DNA of 64,000 nucleotides from Sphingobacterium multivorum (GCF_900457465.1 NZ_UAUU01000011.1:1674001-1738000); one strand, 5' to 3'. Counted from the stretch's first letter, positions 46,300 through 56,626 are shown. The notes: generated by a model not told the origin, from the letters alone. Numbers and translations: made by a program.

Positions 46300-47262
46300 T
46301 CAACCACGTACCGTATTCAGCAGATCGTGCGGATACCCGAGGCTAATGGAGCTTAAAGCATCTAGTTTGGTCAGCTCATCAGCTGTCAAATTAATTTCAG
46401 TAGCTGTCATACTTTGCTCAAATTGATTGCTATTGCGTGCTCCCAGTAATGGGAATGCCTCTTTTGATAAATTCCATGCAAACGCGATCTGACCGGGGCT
46501 TGCTTCATATTTTTCCGCGATTGATACCAGTTCATCAATGATCAGTTTGGTTTTCTCGTCTTCCGCATATTCAGCGTCAGAAGAATGACTGATGCGTCCG
46601 GCTTCTCCCTTTCTATATTTTGCGGTCAGCAGTCCGCCAGCCATCGGCGAGTACATCATCACACCAAGACCAAATTCCTTTGCCATCGGGATCAGTTCAC
46701 GGTCTGCGGTACGTTGTAATAAATTATATTCAATCTGTAAAGCACTGAGTTTTGTTGCTGATCCAATGGCCGACACCTTCCATGCCGGGAAATTAGTTAG
46801 TCCTGCATACACTATTTTTCCTTCGCTGACCAGATCTTGAAGTCCCATGGCTATTTCTTCCCATGGAGTTACGCCATCGTCATAATGAGGCATATAAATA
46901 TCGATGTAGTCCGTCTTCAATCTTTTTAGAGTTTTTTCAACAGCCTGTCGCATAGATTTACGGTTATTCCCAAAATTACCGATCGCAGGGTTGGGATCAC
47001 TACTTCGGGTATATTTTGAACAGATAATAAAATTGCTTCGCTGCCCCTCTAAAAAGTTGCCTACGATTTCTTCTGCCTCTCCAAATTGGTAAACATCCGA
47101 TATATCGATAAAATTACCACCTGCATCAGCATAAGCTGTTAAAATCTTTTTTGACTCTTCGGGATCGGCTCCGTAACCTTTTCTGGTTCCAAAGTTGGCA
47201 GCTCCTAAAATTATTTCACTGGCATGCAGTCCTGTTTTTGATCCAAATAACTTGTATTTCAT
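46300..47262 (-). CDS. aldo/keto reductase
   Basis: A 320-aa product from the ATG at 47262 (MKYKLFGSKTGLHASEIILGAANFG); an upstream ATG at 47298 is possible. NADPH-dependent TIM-barrel reductase: FIDISDVYQFGEAEEIVGNFLEG (catalytic Asp/Tyr), IICSKYTR (Lys), DIYMPHYDDGVTPWEE (His), IEYNLLQRTADRELIPMAKEFGLGVMMYSPMAGGLLT, and the cofactor-binding LGARNSNQFEQSMTA. Divergent from its probable HxlR regulator. Confidence 0.92.
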   Translation of the reverse strand: MKYKLFGSKTGLHASEIILGAANFGTRKGYGADPEESKKILTAYADAGGNFIDISDVYQFGEAEEIVGNFLEGQRSNFIICSKYTRSSDPNPAIGNFGNNRKSMRQAVEKTLKRLKTDYIDIYMPHYDDGVTPWEEIAMGLQDLVSEGKIVYAGLTNFPAWKVSAIGSATKLSALQIEYNLLQRTADRELIPMAKEFGLGVMMYSPMAGGLLTAKYRKGEAGRISHSSDAEYAEDEKTKLIIDELVSIAEKYEASPGQIAFAWNLSKEAFPLLGARNSNQFEQSMTATEINLTADELTKLDALSSISLGYPHDLLNTVRG

Positions 47263-47283
47263 ATTTTTATATTTACTTTGTTG

Positions 47284-47314
47284 CAAAGTTAAGGGCATAA
47301 AGTAACCGTGTCAA
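47284..47314 (-). promoter_or_regulatory. promoter of the aldo/keto reductase
   Basis: On the minus strand TTG (47314-47312), 20 nt, TAACTTTG (47291-47284): a consensus promoter 21 bp before the ATG at 47262. The left arm of the HxlR-site inverted repeat (47294-47303) lies inside the spacer. Confidence 0.65.
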
Positions 47315-47348
47315 TTACGGATAAATTTATCTATACCCACTTTATGCC
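47294..47348. promoter_or_regulatory. inverted repeat in the AKR/HxlR intergenic region
   Basis: GGCATAAAGT (47294-47303) and ACTTTATGCC (47339-47348) are exact reverse complements, 35 nt apart. One arm is inside the reductase promoter and the other is 20 bp before the HxlR start, so a dimer bound at each or both could repress both genes. Confidence 0.65.
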
Positions 47349-47367
47349 TTCGTAAAATATAGCAGCT

Positions 47368-47709
47368 ATGTATGAAAAAAAGCTTCCGATCAATTTAGAT
47401 TGCGGTTTACATCTGTTCCTACAAGTGGTTCAGGGAAAATGGAAAATAAACCTGCTCTGGGCCATACATTCAGGTATCAAGCGTCCGGGTGAACTGCAGC
47501 GGAAAATCCCCAATGCAACCCGCCGTGTACTTGATGCGCAGCTTGGCCAATTGATTGAACATGGATTAATCAATAAAGTCGTCTTTGATCAGCTTCCGCT
47601 GAAAGTCGAATATGAACTGACTGGGCTCGGTGAAAGCCTTATACCAGTCATCGCGGTAACAGCCCAATGGGGTGAGGATCACAGAAATGAATTGGAAAAG
47701 ATTTTATGA
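47368..47709 (+). CDS. HxlR-family transcriptional regulator
   Basis: A 113-aa winged-helix protein: LHLFLQVVQGKWKINLLWAIHSGIKRPGELQRKIPNATRRVLDAQLGQLIEHGLINKVVFDQLPLKVEYELTGLGESLIPVI, the full HxlR signature including the GKW start and the wing (P-x-x-V-E-Y-x-L-T-x-x-G). Such regulators typically sense electrophiles or disulfide stress and repress neighbouring oxidoreductases. Confidence 0.92.
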   Translation: MYEKKLPINLDCGLHLFLQVVQGKWKINLLWAIHSGIKRPGELQRKIPNATRRVLDAQLGQLIEHGLINKVVFDQLPLKVEYELTGLGESLIPVIAVTAQWGEDHRNELEKIL

Positions 47710-47786
47710 GAAATCCCGCTCGATAGGGGATGTGCATGCGTCCATATCGGAACCCATAAGTTATATTTCTATTCCTTACTATAAGG

Positions 47787-48164
47787 CTAGGCATTTCTAT
47801 ATGAAATCCGTATATACAGGGGAGTCGGTTCTGCTTCAGGTTCTCCATCTAGCCATTCCTCGACCCCGTATATACAAAGCTCTGTGAAATCTGGATCCTC
47901 ATCTTTCTTTTCGTCTTTTCGAACTTGAAGTACATGGTCCTCCATGAGGTAATTGCTGATCGCAATGCCAAGTTTTTGACTAAGCTCAGCGGGAAGTTGG
48001 TTAAGTTTATCCGCCTGATTGGAGCCTAGATTAAAGTTGTGCTCCATCCAGTCCACAAAATTATCTCTCATAAGCTGCAGCGCTAGTGCGCGATCTACCC
48101 TAGGTAGCGCGAGAAGTGTGGCAACTTTAGCTGCCAAACCAAACTCGTCTAAGTTTTCTTTCAT
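47787..48164 (-). CDS. small acidic protein of the divergent cassette, copy 2
   Basis: A 125-aa paralogue of 39615-40001: MKENLDEFGLAAKVATLLALPRVDRALALQLMRDNFVDWMEHNFNL ... AISNYLMEDHV ... EDPDFTEL ... TPLYIRISYRNA. No recognised domain. Divergent from the second membrane LytTR-like gene. Confidence 0.7.
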   Translation of the reverse strand: MKENLDEFGLAAKVATLLALPRVDRALALQLMRDNFVDWMEHNFNLGSNQADKLNQLPAELSQKLGIAISNYLMEDHVLQVRKDEKKDEDPDFTELCIYGVEEWLDGEPEAEPTPLYIRISYRNA

Positions 48165-48225
48165 AAAAATTCTCTTTTGGCAAATATTTATTTTAAAGAT
48201 TACTTAAACGAATGCCAAGGAATAA

Positions 48226-48264
48226 CCTCCGTGATTTTGGAGGATAATCTTCTTTTTGAAGATT
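48226..48264. promoter_or_regulatory. inverted repeats in the divergent intergenic region, copy 2
   Basis: CCTCC-N8-GGAGG (48226-48230, 48239-48243), then AATCTTC-TTTTT-GAAGATT (48246-48264), a perfect 7-bp palindrome that is only partly kept in copy 1 (near 40084). Conserved position relative to both divergent genes. Confidence 0.6.
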
Positions 48265-48353
48265 CAATTTTGCTTAATACTTGATTAATTTTAATAAATT
48301 AGATGTTCAAACAATATAAACCTTAGTCTAATAACAGTATTTGGTGGAATGAT

Positions 48354-49376
48354 ATGAAAATGTTAAGATTATTCGTTGAGAGCTTTTTTGTCTCTTCGAT
48401 TTTTAATTTAATTGCAAATAATGGATTTAAGTTAAATAGAATTTGGACGCCAGCCTATTGGACTTGGACATTAGCATTTGCTTTGGCAATAGTCGTTGCT
48501 GCGCTGCTCATTCGTGTTCGGCTGAAAGTTTTGTGGATCCATTGGCAGAAAAAATATCCGGAATTGCAACTCTTTAGAAGGGGACGCTTGCAGACCAATA
48601 GTTTGCCAGTATCAGAACTGTTATGGGCCATTCTGTCCACATCCTTAGCACTTTTAATGGTCTATCTCTGCTTTATCTATCTAATCGCTTTTGTACGTAG
48701 CGGTAGTACGTATATGTTTTTTATAAATTATTTGTTCCATTATATGCCTCTTGTTGCTACAGGATGCTTGGTCTACGTAAGCTATGTTTTTATCAGAGGA
48801 CAATTATGGTGGTTTACGCCAACAAACGCATTGACGCTTTTCAGCGATCTGTTACCAGAAAAAACAGTTCCTGTAGAAAAAGTGGTCACCATACTCCCTC
48901 CAAGCGAATTGGATAAAAGTATCCCAATCGGATCACTTTATGATGTGCTTTACATCCAAGCTCGATTCGATCTAAGTGCATTGCGAAAAGATGTTGTTCG
49001 TATGTTTGATGTTCCTTTCTATTTTTCTAAAAGAGGAGAAAAACAAGTTGTACTGATTGATGGTACGCGATTAGAGGCCGGTCGTTTTTTGCAGGAGCTA
49101 GAAAAAAGAGGGCTTGACAAATGGTTTTTCCGTATAAGTAGCACCTGTAGAGTGAATATGATGCATATCCATTTTCCAATTTCGCCTAATGCGTCTCAAC
49201 TGGAGTTTCGTAAGGAGGTGTTTCAATGCCTGCGGTTGAACATGACGGAAATGGAGATCGGAAACCTGCTTCTGGTAAACGAATGGATGCGAAAAGAAAA
49301 AAAGCTAAAAGATTTTTTGGATAACGCACATAATCTGCGGCATAAGGGCTGGGATCAACTTATACCATTGAACTGA
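48354..49376 (+). CDS. membrane LytTR-like regulator, copy 2
   Basis: A 340-aa paralogue of 40192-41214 with the same length and topology: four hydrophobic segments in the first 150 residues, then VRMFDVPFYFSKRGEKQVVLIDGTRLEAGRFLQELEKRGLDKWFFRISSTCRVNMMHIHFP (LytTR-like), ending KKLKDFLDNAHNLRHKGWDQLIPLN. Intact frame. Confidence 0.75.
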   Translation: MKMLRLFVESFFVSSIFNLIANNGFKLNRIWTPAYWTWTLAFALAIVVAALLIRVRLKVLWIHWQKKYPELQLFRRGRLQTNSLPVSELLWAILSTSLALLMVYLCFIYLIAFVRSGSTYMFFINYLFHYMPLVATGCLVYVSYVFIRGQLWWFTPTNALTLFSDLLPEKTVPVEKVVTILPPSELDKSIPIGSLYDVLYIQARFDLSALRKDVVRMFDVPFYFSKRGEKQVVLIDGTRLEAGRFLQELEKRGLDKWFFRISSTCRVNMMHIHFPISPNASQLEFRKEVFQCLRLNMTEMEIGNLLLVNEWMRKEKKLKDFLDNAHNLRHKGWDQLIPLN

Positions 49377-49431
49377 TAAATTCTGCTATGATAAAGATCA
49401 AACGGGTATATTTCAAATATAGTGCATCATT

Positions 49432-49509
49432 TCCCTGACCGACTATGCATTTAAAAAACAATTTGGCTACAGTCCGAAAAGCCTACCCAATACCGAAAAG
49501 TCCACCTAA
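49432..49509 (+). pseudogene. remnant of an AraC-family C-terminus
   Basis: The frame SLTDYAFKKQFGYSPKSLPNTEKST followed by a stop resembles the end of the second AraC HTH helix (F-x-x-x-F-G-x-S-P-x-x). No upstream part of the gene is present. A gene fragment. Confidence 0.4.
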
Positions 49510-49520
49510 TATTTAAAGGA

Positions 49521-50933
49521 CTAAGCGGCCTTCTGCACTTCTTTTTGTGAAGGCAAACCCCTTAAATTGGCCCCGTCACTTGGTTTAATTTTGAAATATT
49601 CGATTAAGGATAGCAGGGATAAGCCAGCAATTAACTGCAAGGCCAAACTGAAATCCCGCATCTGATAAACGGTATCCTGATAATAGCTGCTTGCAAGGTG
49701 AAGTGTTACCGCTCCCAGGGCGATACCCATACCCAGTGCCATTTGCTGTGCCGTATTGTACAACGTATTCGCATTGCTGAGCTGTCCATTGGGTACGTCT
49801 GCGTAGGCCAACGTATTCAGGCTTGTAAATTGGAGCGACCGGGTAAGCCCCGAGAAAAAGAATACGATGGCCACAAGCCAGATTGGCGTTTGCAGGGAAA
49901 GCAGGGAAAGTCCGGCCGTAAAAATTGTTAAAATAATACCGTTCCCAATCAAAACCCTACGGAAGTCAAACCGTCGTGTTATCCAAATGGCTACGGGCTT
50001 CATGCTCATACTGCCCAGCATGTTGGCCATATAGAGGAGGCCTGCATGAAATGGGCTCAGTCCGAAACCCAGCTGTAGCATAAGGGGCAAGATAAAAGGA
50101 GCAACATTGATCACCATACGGGTAATCGAGCCGGAATAGACTGTAACCCGGAAAGTCTTTATTTTGAGGATACGATAATCGATCAAGGGGTACTGTATAC
50201 GTTTGGAGTGCCATACCGCAATAGCCATCAGGGCAAAGCTTGCCAGGATAGTGACAAGCGGTTTGGTATAATCTCCGTTGGCAGCGCCGATCATTTCGGT
50301 ACCCAGCATGATGCCGGCGAGGCCAATCCCGCTGATTAAAAAACCGATAATATCAAGTGGACGGCTATTTTCAGATTCCATTGCCGGAATAAATGTATGC
50401 ACGGCCCACAGCGCAAATACGCCGAAGGGTATGTTGATAAAGAAAATCCAGTGCCAGCTAAAATAGGTCGTAAAAAATCCACCCAGTACGGGGCCAACAA
50501 TAGGGCCTAATAATCCGGCCCAGGCAATATAACCGATCGCATCGACCAGATCTTTCTTTGCCGTATGCTTCAGTACGATGAGACGACCAACCGGAACCAT
50601 AAGTGCTCCGGCTGTACCCTGGCAGATGCGCGCTATAACGAAAGATGTCAAGTTGGTACTCAGTCCACAAGCGATCGACGAAAGTATAAATCCTATAATT
50701 GCGGTATTGAACACTTTTTTTGCGCCGTAGCGGTCGGCGATCCAGCCACTGATCGGTATAAATACGGCCAGCATGACGGTGTATGAAGTAATGCCCGCAC
50801 TGAGGTGTACAACATTACTCTCAAAATCATGTGCCATTTTGGGTAAGGCCGTGGATATCGCTGTGGTGTCGAGCATCTCCATAAACAGTGTGCCACCAAC
50901 AATGAGCGATATGATGCGTGATTCTTTCTTCAT
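49521..50933 (-). CDS. MFS transporter, DHA2 (EmrB-like) drug exporter
   Basis: About 470 aa from the ATG at 50933 (MKKESRIISLIVGGTLFMEMLDTTAISTALPKMA); an upstream ATG at 51005 would add 24 non-hydrophobic residues. The motif D1-type MLDTTAISTALP, motif A SGWIADRYGAKKVF and motif C GPVLGGFFTTYFSWHWIFFINIPFG are typical of 14-TM DHA2 proton antiporters. Inner membrane; exports drugs or metabolites. Confidence 0.92.
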   Translation of the reverse strand: MKKESRIISLIVGGTLFMEMLDTTAISTALPKMAHDFESNVVHLSAGITSYTVMLAVFIPISGWIADRYGAKKVFNTAIIGFILSSIACGLSTNLTSFVIARICQGTAGALMVPVGRLIVLKHTAKKDLVDAIGYIAWAGLLGPIVGPVLGGFFTTYFSWHWIFFINIPFGVFALWAVHTFIPAMESENSRPLDIIGFLISGIGLAGIMLGTEMIGAANGDYTKPLVTILASFALMAIAVWHSKRIQYPLIDYRILKIKTFRVTVYSGSITRMVINVAPFILPLMLQLGFGLSPFHAGLLYMANMLGSMSMKPVAIWITRRFDFRRVLIGNGIILTIFTAGLSLLSLQTPIWLVAIVFFFSGLTRSLQFTSLNTLAYADVPNGQLSNANTLYNTAQQMALGMGIALGAVTLHLASSYYQDTVYQMRDFSLALQLIAGLSLLSLIEYFKIKPSDGANLRGLPSQKEVQKAA

Positions 50934-51073
50934 TTTGCTCTTCTTCAATCCCGAACGGGATACATGTGCGACAAAAGTAAGCCTATCGGAAAAAAGAAAA
51001 GTCATTTAAAGGCAATTAAATGACCAACATGTATCGGCAAGGGACAAAGGAAATGGACTCGCTAATAACGAGG

Positions 51074-52138
51074 TTATTTTGACATGGCCTCCAGCACTTT
51101 TAAATGCGATCTAAATGCCTGTCCAGAAGCTTCGAAACTCGTTGTATTGTATTTTATATTCCTTGCAGGTCTGCTTCACAATCCGATTGAGCGCAGGATA
51201 ATGAACATGGCTGATCTTTGGAAAAAGGTGATGTTCAACCTGAAAATTGAGGCCGCCAAGCAACCAGGTAAGTGCTTTGCTGCCCGTAGCAAAATTTGCG
51301 GTGGACTGAATCTGATGAATCATCCATTCTTCCTCGACCTTTGACTGGTCAATGGTTTTGAATTCGGTTTCTTCCACCACATGGGCCAGCTGGAATACGG
51401 TGGCCAGACTCATACCACACACAATACCAGAAATCAGCAAACCGATAAGTGTGGGCAGCCACCCGACGAAAATGATCGGAAGGATGACAAAATAAGCTGA
51501 AGTGAATGAGCTTACTGACCCCAAAAATAATACGCTCTTTGACCGGAAAATGAAATTGCTCGGTTTTATGTCCCATGCGTCCACGGAAATATTTCTCATA
51601 ATCTTGATAAAAGATCCACGCTAAATAGGAGATTCCATAGAGAAGCGGAAAATAAAAACGCTGATAGCGATGGTGTTTCCGAAGTTTTTGGTCGTGGTGT
51701 ATACGCATAAACTTGACTTCGATATCGTGATCTTCGCCATCGATATTTGTATAGGTATGGTGTGCAATATTATGTTTGAGCTTCCAAAAGTAGATATTGC
51801 CGCCCAGTAGATTGAGCGAGTAGGACAGCACAGTGTTAAGGTTTTTATTGTCTGAAAAAGAATTGTGACCAGCATCGTGCATAATGTTAAAACCAATCGC
51901 AGCGAGATTAGCTCCGAAAATGATACATAATGCTATTGAAAATACTCCAATGCAAAGGTGCGAATACCAGAAGGAGATACAATACCGCAAAGCTGATCAG
52001 GAGGATAGAGGCTTTAAGATAGATCTTACCATTCCCGGTTCTTGGCTGAAGTGAATTTTGAAAATAGTTATTAATTTTTTGTTTTAACGTTTTAGAGAAC
52101 AATGTATTGACATTGCTGAATTTTACTGACTGGGACAT
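51074..52138 (-). pseudogene. membrane fatty-acid desaturase, copy 1, three indels
   Basis: A fatty-acyl desaturase of the di-iron membrane type. Histidine boxes: HDAGHNSF (H-x-x-x-H), HNIAHHTY (H-x-x-H-H) and QVEHHLFP (Q-x-x-H-H). Start MSQSVKFSNVNTLFSKTLKQKINNYFQ. Frame breaks occur near 51940 (W-S-IF against W-S-VA), near 51510 (extra T in TTATTTTGTC) and near 51140 (extra G). At each break the second copy (62.5-63.5 kb) has the uninterrupted sequence. The product is probably about 354 aa if repaired. Confidence 0.85.
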
Positions 52139-52320
52139 TGGGTTTTTACTCGAGAAATATTCTTAATTTTTATTACGTTCGATCTTGAGCGATAGAACAA
52201 TGTAAATGTACCATATAAAATTTGAAATATCGCGGTCGTAAAGTTAAAGATTGTTAAAGGTCAATTTACCGGAGAACAGGTCAGCGGGATTAACACTAAA
52301 ATTTATTTATTACTGTTCTG

Positions 52321-53234
52321 TCAATTAAACGATTGCCTGAATGCTAAAGGTGAAACATTGGTTTTTTTCTTAAACAGTTTGTTGAACGATTGTGGATGTT
52401 CAAAACCGAGTTTGTAGGCGATCTCCGCTACGGAAAGGCTTGTTGCCGTGAGCTTTTCCTTGGCTTCTTCAATTAACTTGTCGTGGATGTGCTGCTGTGT
52501 GTTTTTTACCGGTAACGGAACGGAGTAAATCGCTTAGATAACGAGCCGATACATGAAGGCTTTCTGCCAAATACTCTACCGTCGGAAGCCCTTGTTTTAA
52601 GGTTTCCTCGTTGCCGAAATAATCATCCAGCAATTTTTCCAATTGAGTTAGCAATGCGTGGTTAACGGCTTTCCGGGTAATGAATTGACGCTCATAGAAC
52701 CGGTTGCTGTACTGCAAGAGCATGTCAATTTGCGACAAAATGATTCCTTGGGTATGGTTTGTCGATATGCTGATATTCGCTTTCGATTTTAAGAAAGATT
52801 TCTATAATGTCTTTTTCTTCGCGTTCGGAGAGATGTAATGCTTCGTTAAGCGCGTACGAAAAGAAATTGTAGCTTTTTATTTTGCTGGCCAGGGGGTGGG
52901 TATACAAAAAATCGGGGTGAAATAGCAGCATGTAACCTTTTCCGCATTCGGTATTCATCTTTCTGATTTCAGCAATCGTTAACGATTGGATCTGCTTGGG
53001 CGCGATGAAATTCATCGTTCCTTTGTCGAAATCATAATAGTGTTGGCCGTACTTTAATGTTGCAGTAACGTCTTTTTTAAGCGAAATACTATAGAAATTT
53101 ACGCAGAACTGCTCCCAGATGTCGCTTTCAGCAGGTTTTATTCCAGCGACATCAATTACACTGATGAGTGGGTGTAACGGTGCCGGCAAGGACAATTGCC
53201 GGTGAAATTCGGATATGGAATTGATCGTATGCAT
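52321..53234 (-). pseudogene. AraC-family regulator, two indels
   Basis: Three consecutive frames that join into one AraC protein: MHTINSISEFHRQLSLPAPLHPLISVIDV..., then IDKHTQGIILSQIDMLLQYSNRFYERQF, then VEYLAESLHVSARYLSDLLRSVTGKNTQQHIHDKLIEEAKEKL and LGFEHPQSFNKLFKKKTNVSPLAFRQSFN. An extra C near 52756 and an extra A near 52512 restore the frame if removed. The C-terminus (HTH2) is repeated almost exactly at the end of the window (63832-64000). It is upstream of the desaturase on the same strand. Confidence 0.82.
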
Positions 53235-53298
53235 CCTGTTTCTATTGTACAAATTTACAAAAAACAACTGCCTTAGCGGCAGTTGCTTAATTAAAAAA

Positions 53299-54101
53299 TC
53301 AGGCTCCAAATTGTTTTGCGATTTCTTGCCTGAACGCTTCTTTTCCGATTTGTAGTCGTCTTTCATAGAGTGCATGTGCGTCGTCGCCTGCCAGATAGCG
53401 TACTTGATCTTTATGGTCCGTTGCAGCTTCGTATACCACTTGGGCAATCTGCTCTGCCGTGGATGCATTTTGCATCATCAACCCCATTTGTTCGAACAGT
53501 TTGTCTTCAATGTCCTGATAATCGGAAGTTCGGTTCATATCCAAGGAGCGACCTGCAAAATCTGTCGCTATTCCGCCCGGAGCAACTGTTTTGATGGCTA
53601 TTCCAAATTTTTTCAATTCAAAGGACATGCTTTCGCTCCAGCCCTCCAAAGCGATTTTGTCGCATGATACATGGAATGTAGCGGAAATCCCATAAAGCCA
53701 CCAATGGATGTGGTCGAAATAAATAAACCACCTTTCTTCGCTCTAAAATAAGGGATAAATGCTTGTGTAACGCGCAGTACGCCCAATAGATTGGTGTTGA
53801 TTTGACGAAGTATTTTTTCGTCGCTCAAGCTTTCAAAAGCACCCATTAACCCGTAACCTGCATTATTGAAAACGACATCAATGTTGCTTAAAGAGATGGC
53901 TTTTTCTACAGTTTCTTTGGTTTGGGCGGGATTGGTTACATCTAATTTTAAAAGCGTTATGTTTTCGATCTCGGTAAGTTCGGTTTCATTTTCGGGATTT
54001 CGCATGGTTGCGATCACATTCCAATCCGCTTGTTGGAATAATTTGGCAGTTGCTTTTTCCAATCCGGAAGAAGCTCCTGTAATGAAAATTGTCTTTTGCA
54101 T
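53299..54101 (-). pseudogene. short-chain dehydrogenase/reductase, one indel
   Basis: A classical SDR from the ATG at 54101: MQKTIFITGASSGLEKATAK (TGxxxGxG cofactor motif), VVFNNAGYG (NNAG), and the catalytic Y-x-x-x-K in MYHATK. One T is missing near 53647, which converts ATKFALEGWSESMSFELKKFGI into a frameshift after ATK. The second frame ends QEIAKQFGA at 53299. It is 64 bp upstream of the AraC start on the same strand, so AraC, desaturase and SDR may be regulated together. Confidence 0.85.
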
Positions 54102-54234
54102 TGTGTTATTGTTTGATTCCATAACACAAATGTCTAAAGAAAGCATAGGGTATCTGTTGCCAAATTGAGCTTGATTGTATCCAAAATGACTTCTTGGTAG
54201 TATGCATGATTCTACCCAAGTTTTGGAAAGGCTA

Positions 54235-54264
54235 AACAGGAGTGATCAGAACAGGAGTGATCAG
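54235..54264. repeat. 15-bp perfect tandem duplication
   Basis: AACAGGAGTGATCAG twice in a row (54235-54249 and 54250-54264), between the SDR start and the histidine kinase stop. Such a short exact tandem is a slippage product or an assembly artefact. Confidence 0.7.
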
Positions 54265-54301
54265 ATCTTGTCGAATGCCATTGGCGAAATCAAGGTGGGG
54301 A

Positions 54302-56279
54302 TTACTGGGCTGGAAGCCGCACCTTAAAGGTGGTTCCTCCGGCCGAGTTGCTCTCTACAGCGATCTGTCCGTTATGCAGTTCTACAATTTCACGGCAGAG
54401 ATACAGTCCTATGCCAAATCCCGAGATTGTTCCGACCCGATCTTTTCCTGCCCTGTAAAATCGATCGAATATCTTATCCCGGTCTTCTTCGGCAATGCCC
54501 ATACCTTGGTCGCTGACGAAAATTTCGATAACGTTATTTGCCTTGGGCGAATAACCAAATGTAATTTGGGTTCCTATCGGCGAATATTTGGCTGCATTTT
54601 CCAACAGGTTTTGTACTACCTGCGAAATCTTGTTCGGATCAGCGTCAATGGATAAACTTTGCGTCAGGTCAGCGGCAATCTGATGGGTGTTGATCCTCAA
54701 TTTAAATTCATCTTCAAGTTCAGCAAATAATTCCTTCAGATCAAAACACTTCTCTTTCGATCATCATTCTGCCGGAGTCGAATCGCGAGATGTTCAAGAA
54801 TCCATTGATTAAGTTCTTCATATTGCGAACTTGTCGAAGGGATTTCATTGTAATGTTTTGGTAATTCGTGTTTGCTGTAAGGATTGCCTGACGTTGCATT
54901 AATTGAAGATAGGCGTTTATGGAGGTCAGCGGTGTCTTCAATTCATGGCTAACGATGCTTATAAAATCATTTTTCCGCTGTTCCTCAGCTTTCTGTTCGG
55001 TAATATCCCGTAAAGTACCATTGAGGCTGGCAGCGTTTCCCTTGGCATCATAAAACACTTTACCCCGTGCCTGCACGAGTCTGTCGTTCGGGTCTTGTGG
55101 ATTTAGGATACGGTATTCAATAAAGTAATTGCCATCCGACTCTTCGCTAAGTGCATCCGTTATGGCAGCCATTACACGTTGCCGATCCTCTTCTATGATG
55201 GAAGAAATAGCGGCGGATAAATCCAATTGATCCTTATCGGCTAAACCAAACCATGATTTTAACAGCGCATTTCCGGAGAACTGATTATTTTTGGGCTCAT
55301 AATAGAACGTCGCAAGCTCGCCGGCATCAATAGCCATGGACAGCATGTGTTGATCTTTTTCACTTTTCCGCCGTTCAAGGACTTGGTCGGTAATTTCTTC
55401 AAGGATAATCAGAATTCCAGTGACTTTGTTGTCAGTTGAAAAAATAGGTTGATAGATCGAGTTTACAATAGCCTCCCGCAGTCCGTCACTGTGACGCAGC
55501 AATATGGAAAGTTCATTGTTTGTTTTCCGTTCGCCTTTTTCGAACGCTTCCCGGAGCCACTGATTCACTGGCTGGCCTTGCAGTTCGGGCCTTGCGATTT
55601 CGTGGGGCCGGCCCTGCACATCCGCTAACTGATGGCCCCAGATTTTTAATATGGTCGGATTGGCTATGTCAATAATAAGTTCCGGTCCCTTCAGCATGGC
55701 TATGCCGACCGGTGCCTGCTCAATAATTGTCCGTACTTGCTCACGGCTTTCTGCCAGAAGTTGTAAGGAACTGTTGAGCTCATCGTTTGTAGCGGTCAAT
55801 TCTTCGAGCGTTGCCGCCATTTCCTCCATCAGCCCTTGTTCCTTTTTTTCTTTTTCCTGTATCTGTTGCTGATGCTGCCTTCTTAAAGTAACGTTGCGGG
55901 CGGTGTTTAAAATACACCATGTTTTATGGTTTTCGTCTAATAGTGCTCTGTATTCATAATCGAAATAATCAGTCACCGGAACACCATTCTTGATGAGCCG
56001 GGCTGGTGCCTCGGTAACGGAATAGGATTTCCCCGTACGCCAAACCTCTTGCAGAATAGCTAAGAACGGCTGATCTTCCAGTTCGGGAATAGCACTGATC
56101 AGCGCTTTGCCGATAACGGATGCGTCTTTGCCCCAAAGGGAAAGCATGCCCGCATTGGCAAACTGGATGGTCATCTCTGTTCCAGTATAGATTGATGTAG
56201 GCTCGGGAGAACAACTCAGTGCCTGTAAGATAAAGTCTTCGCCAAATGAGGCACTACCAAATTTTTTCTTGATGTCCAT
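54302..56279 (-). pseudogene. PAS-domain histidine kinase, one indel
   Basis: About 658 aa if repaired. Three PAS-type sensor regions (about 20-140, 190-320, 330-440), an H-box FISIVSHELKTPLTSINAYLQLM, then a stop after MIEREVF. The next frame continues DLKELFAELEDEFKLRINTHQI and holds the ATPase: VVQNLLENAAKYSP (N-box), VSDQGMGI (G1), FYRAGKDRVGTISGFGIGLYLC (F and G2). One T too many in GTGTTTTGATC near 54742 explains the break. No response regulator is adjacent. Confidence 0.88.
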
Positions 56280-56399
56280 TAGCCCAAAGATAAAGAATAC
56301 ATTTTATAGCGTAACACATTATTTTCCGCTCTGGGAAGTAAAGTCTTGAAGAAAGTCGAACTGTGTGCTTTCTTTATAAAAATCCTAGCGAAAAGTTAC

Positions 56400-56626
56400 C
56401 TAAGGCTTCGCATAAGGTAATCGTTCAATCCGGCCTGTGGTATGATAGGTGTCAAGACCGCTAGAGGTAACTGTCCCGGCTTCTTCGATAGCGATATAAC
56501 CATCCTCTTTTAAGCAGTTATCGGGCACGAAAGCTGTTTGTAACTTTTAAAGTCGCCCAGCGAGTTGATAAAATTTGTTCTGTATCTTCTTTCAAATGCC
56601 GCAATTGCGTTCTCATTATAAATCAT
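56400..56626 (-). pseudogene. flavin-reductase-like gene remnant with internal deletion
   Basis: It begins MIYNENAIAAFERRYRTNFINSLGDFKS, like the N-terminus of flavin reductase-like (FMN split-barrel) proteins, and after a frame change ends FVPDNCLKEDGYIAIEEAGTVTSSGLDTYHTTGRIERLPYAKP, like their C-terminus. About 120 central residues are absent, including the FMN-binding strands. Total 227 bp against the expected 600 or more. Confidence 0.6.
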
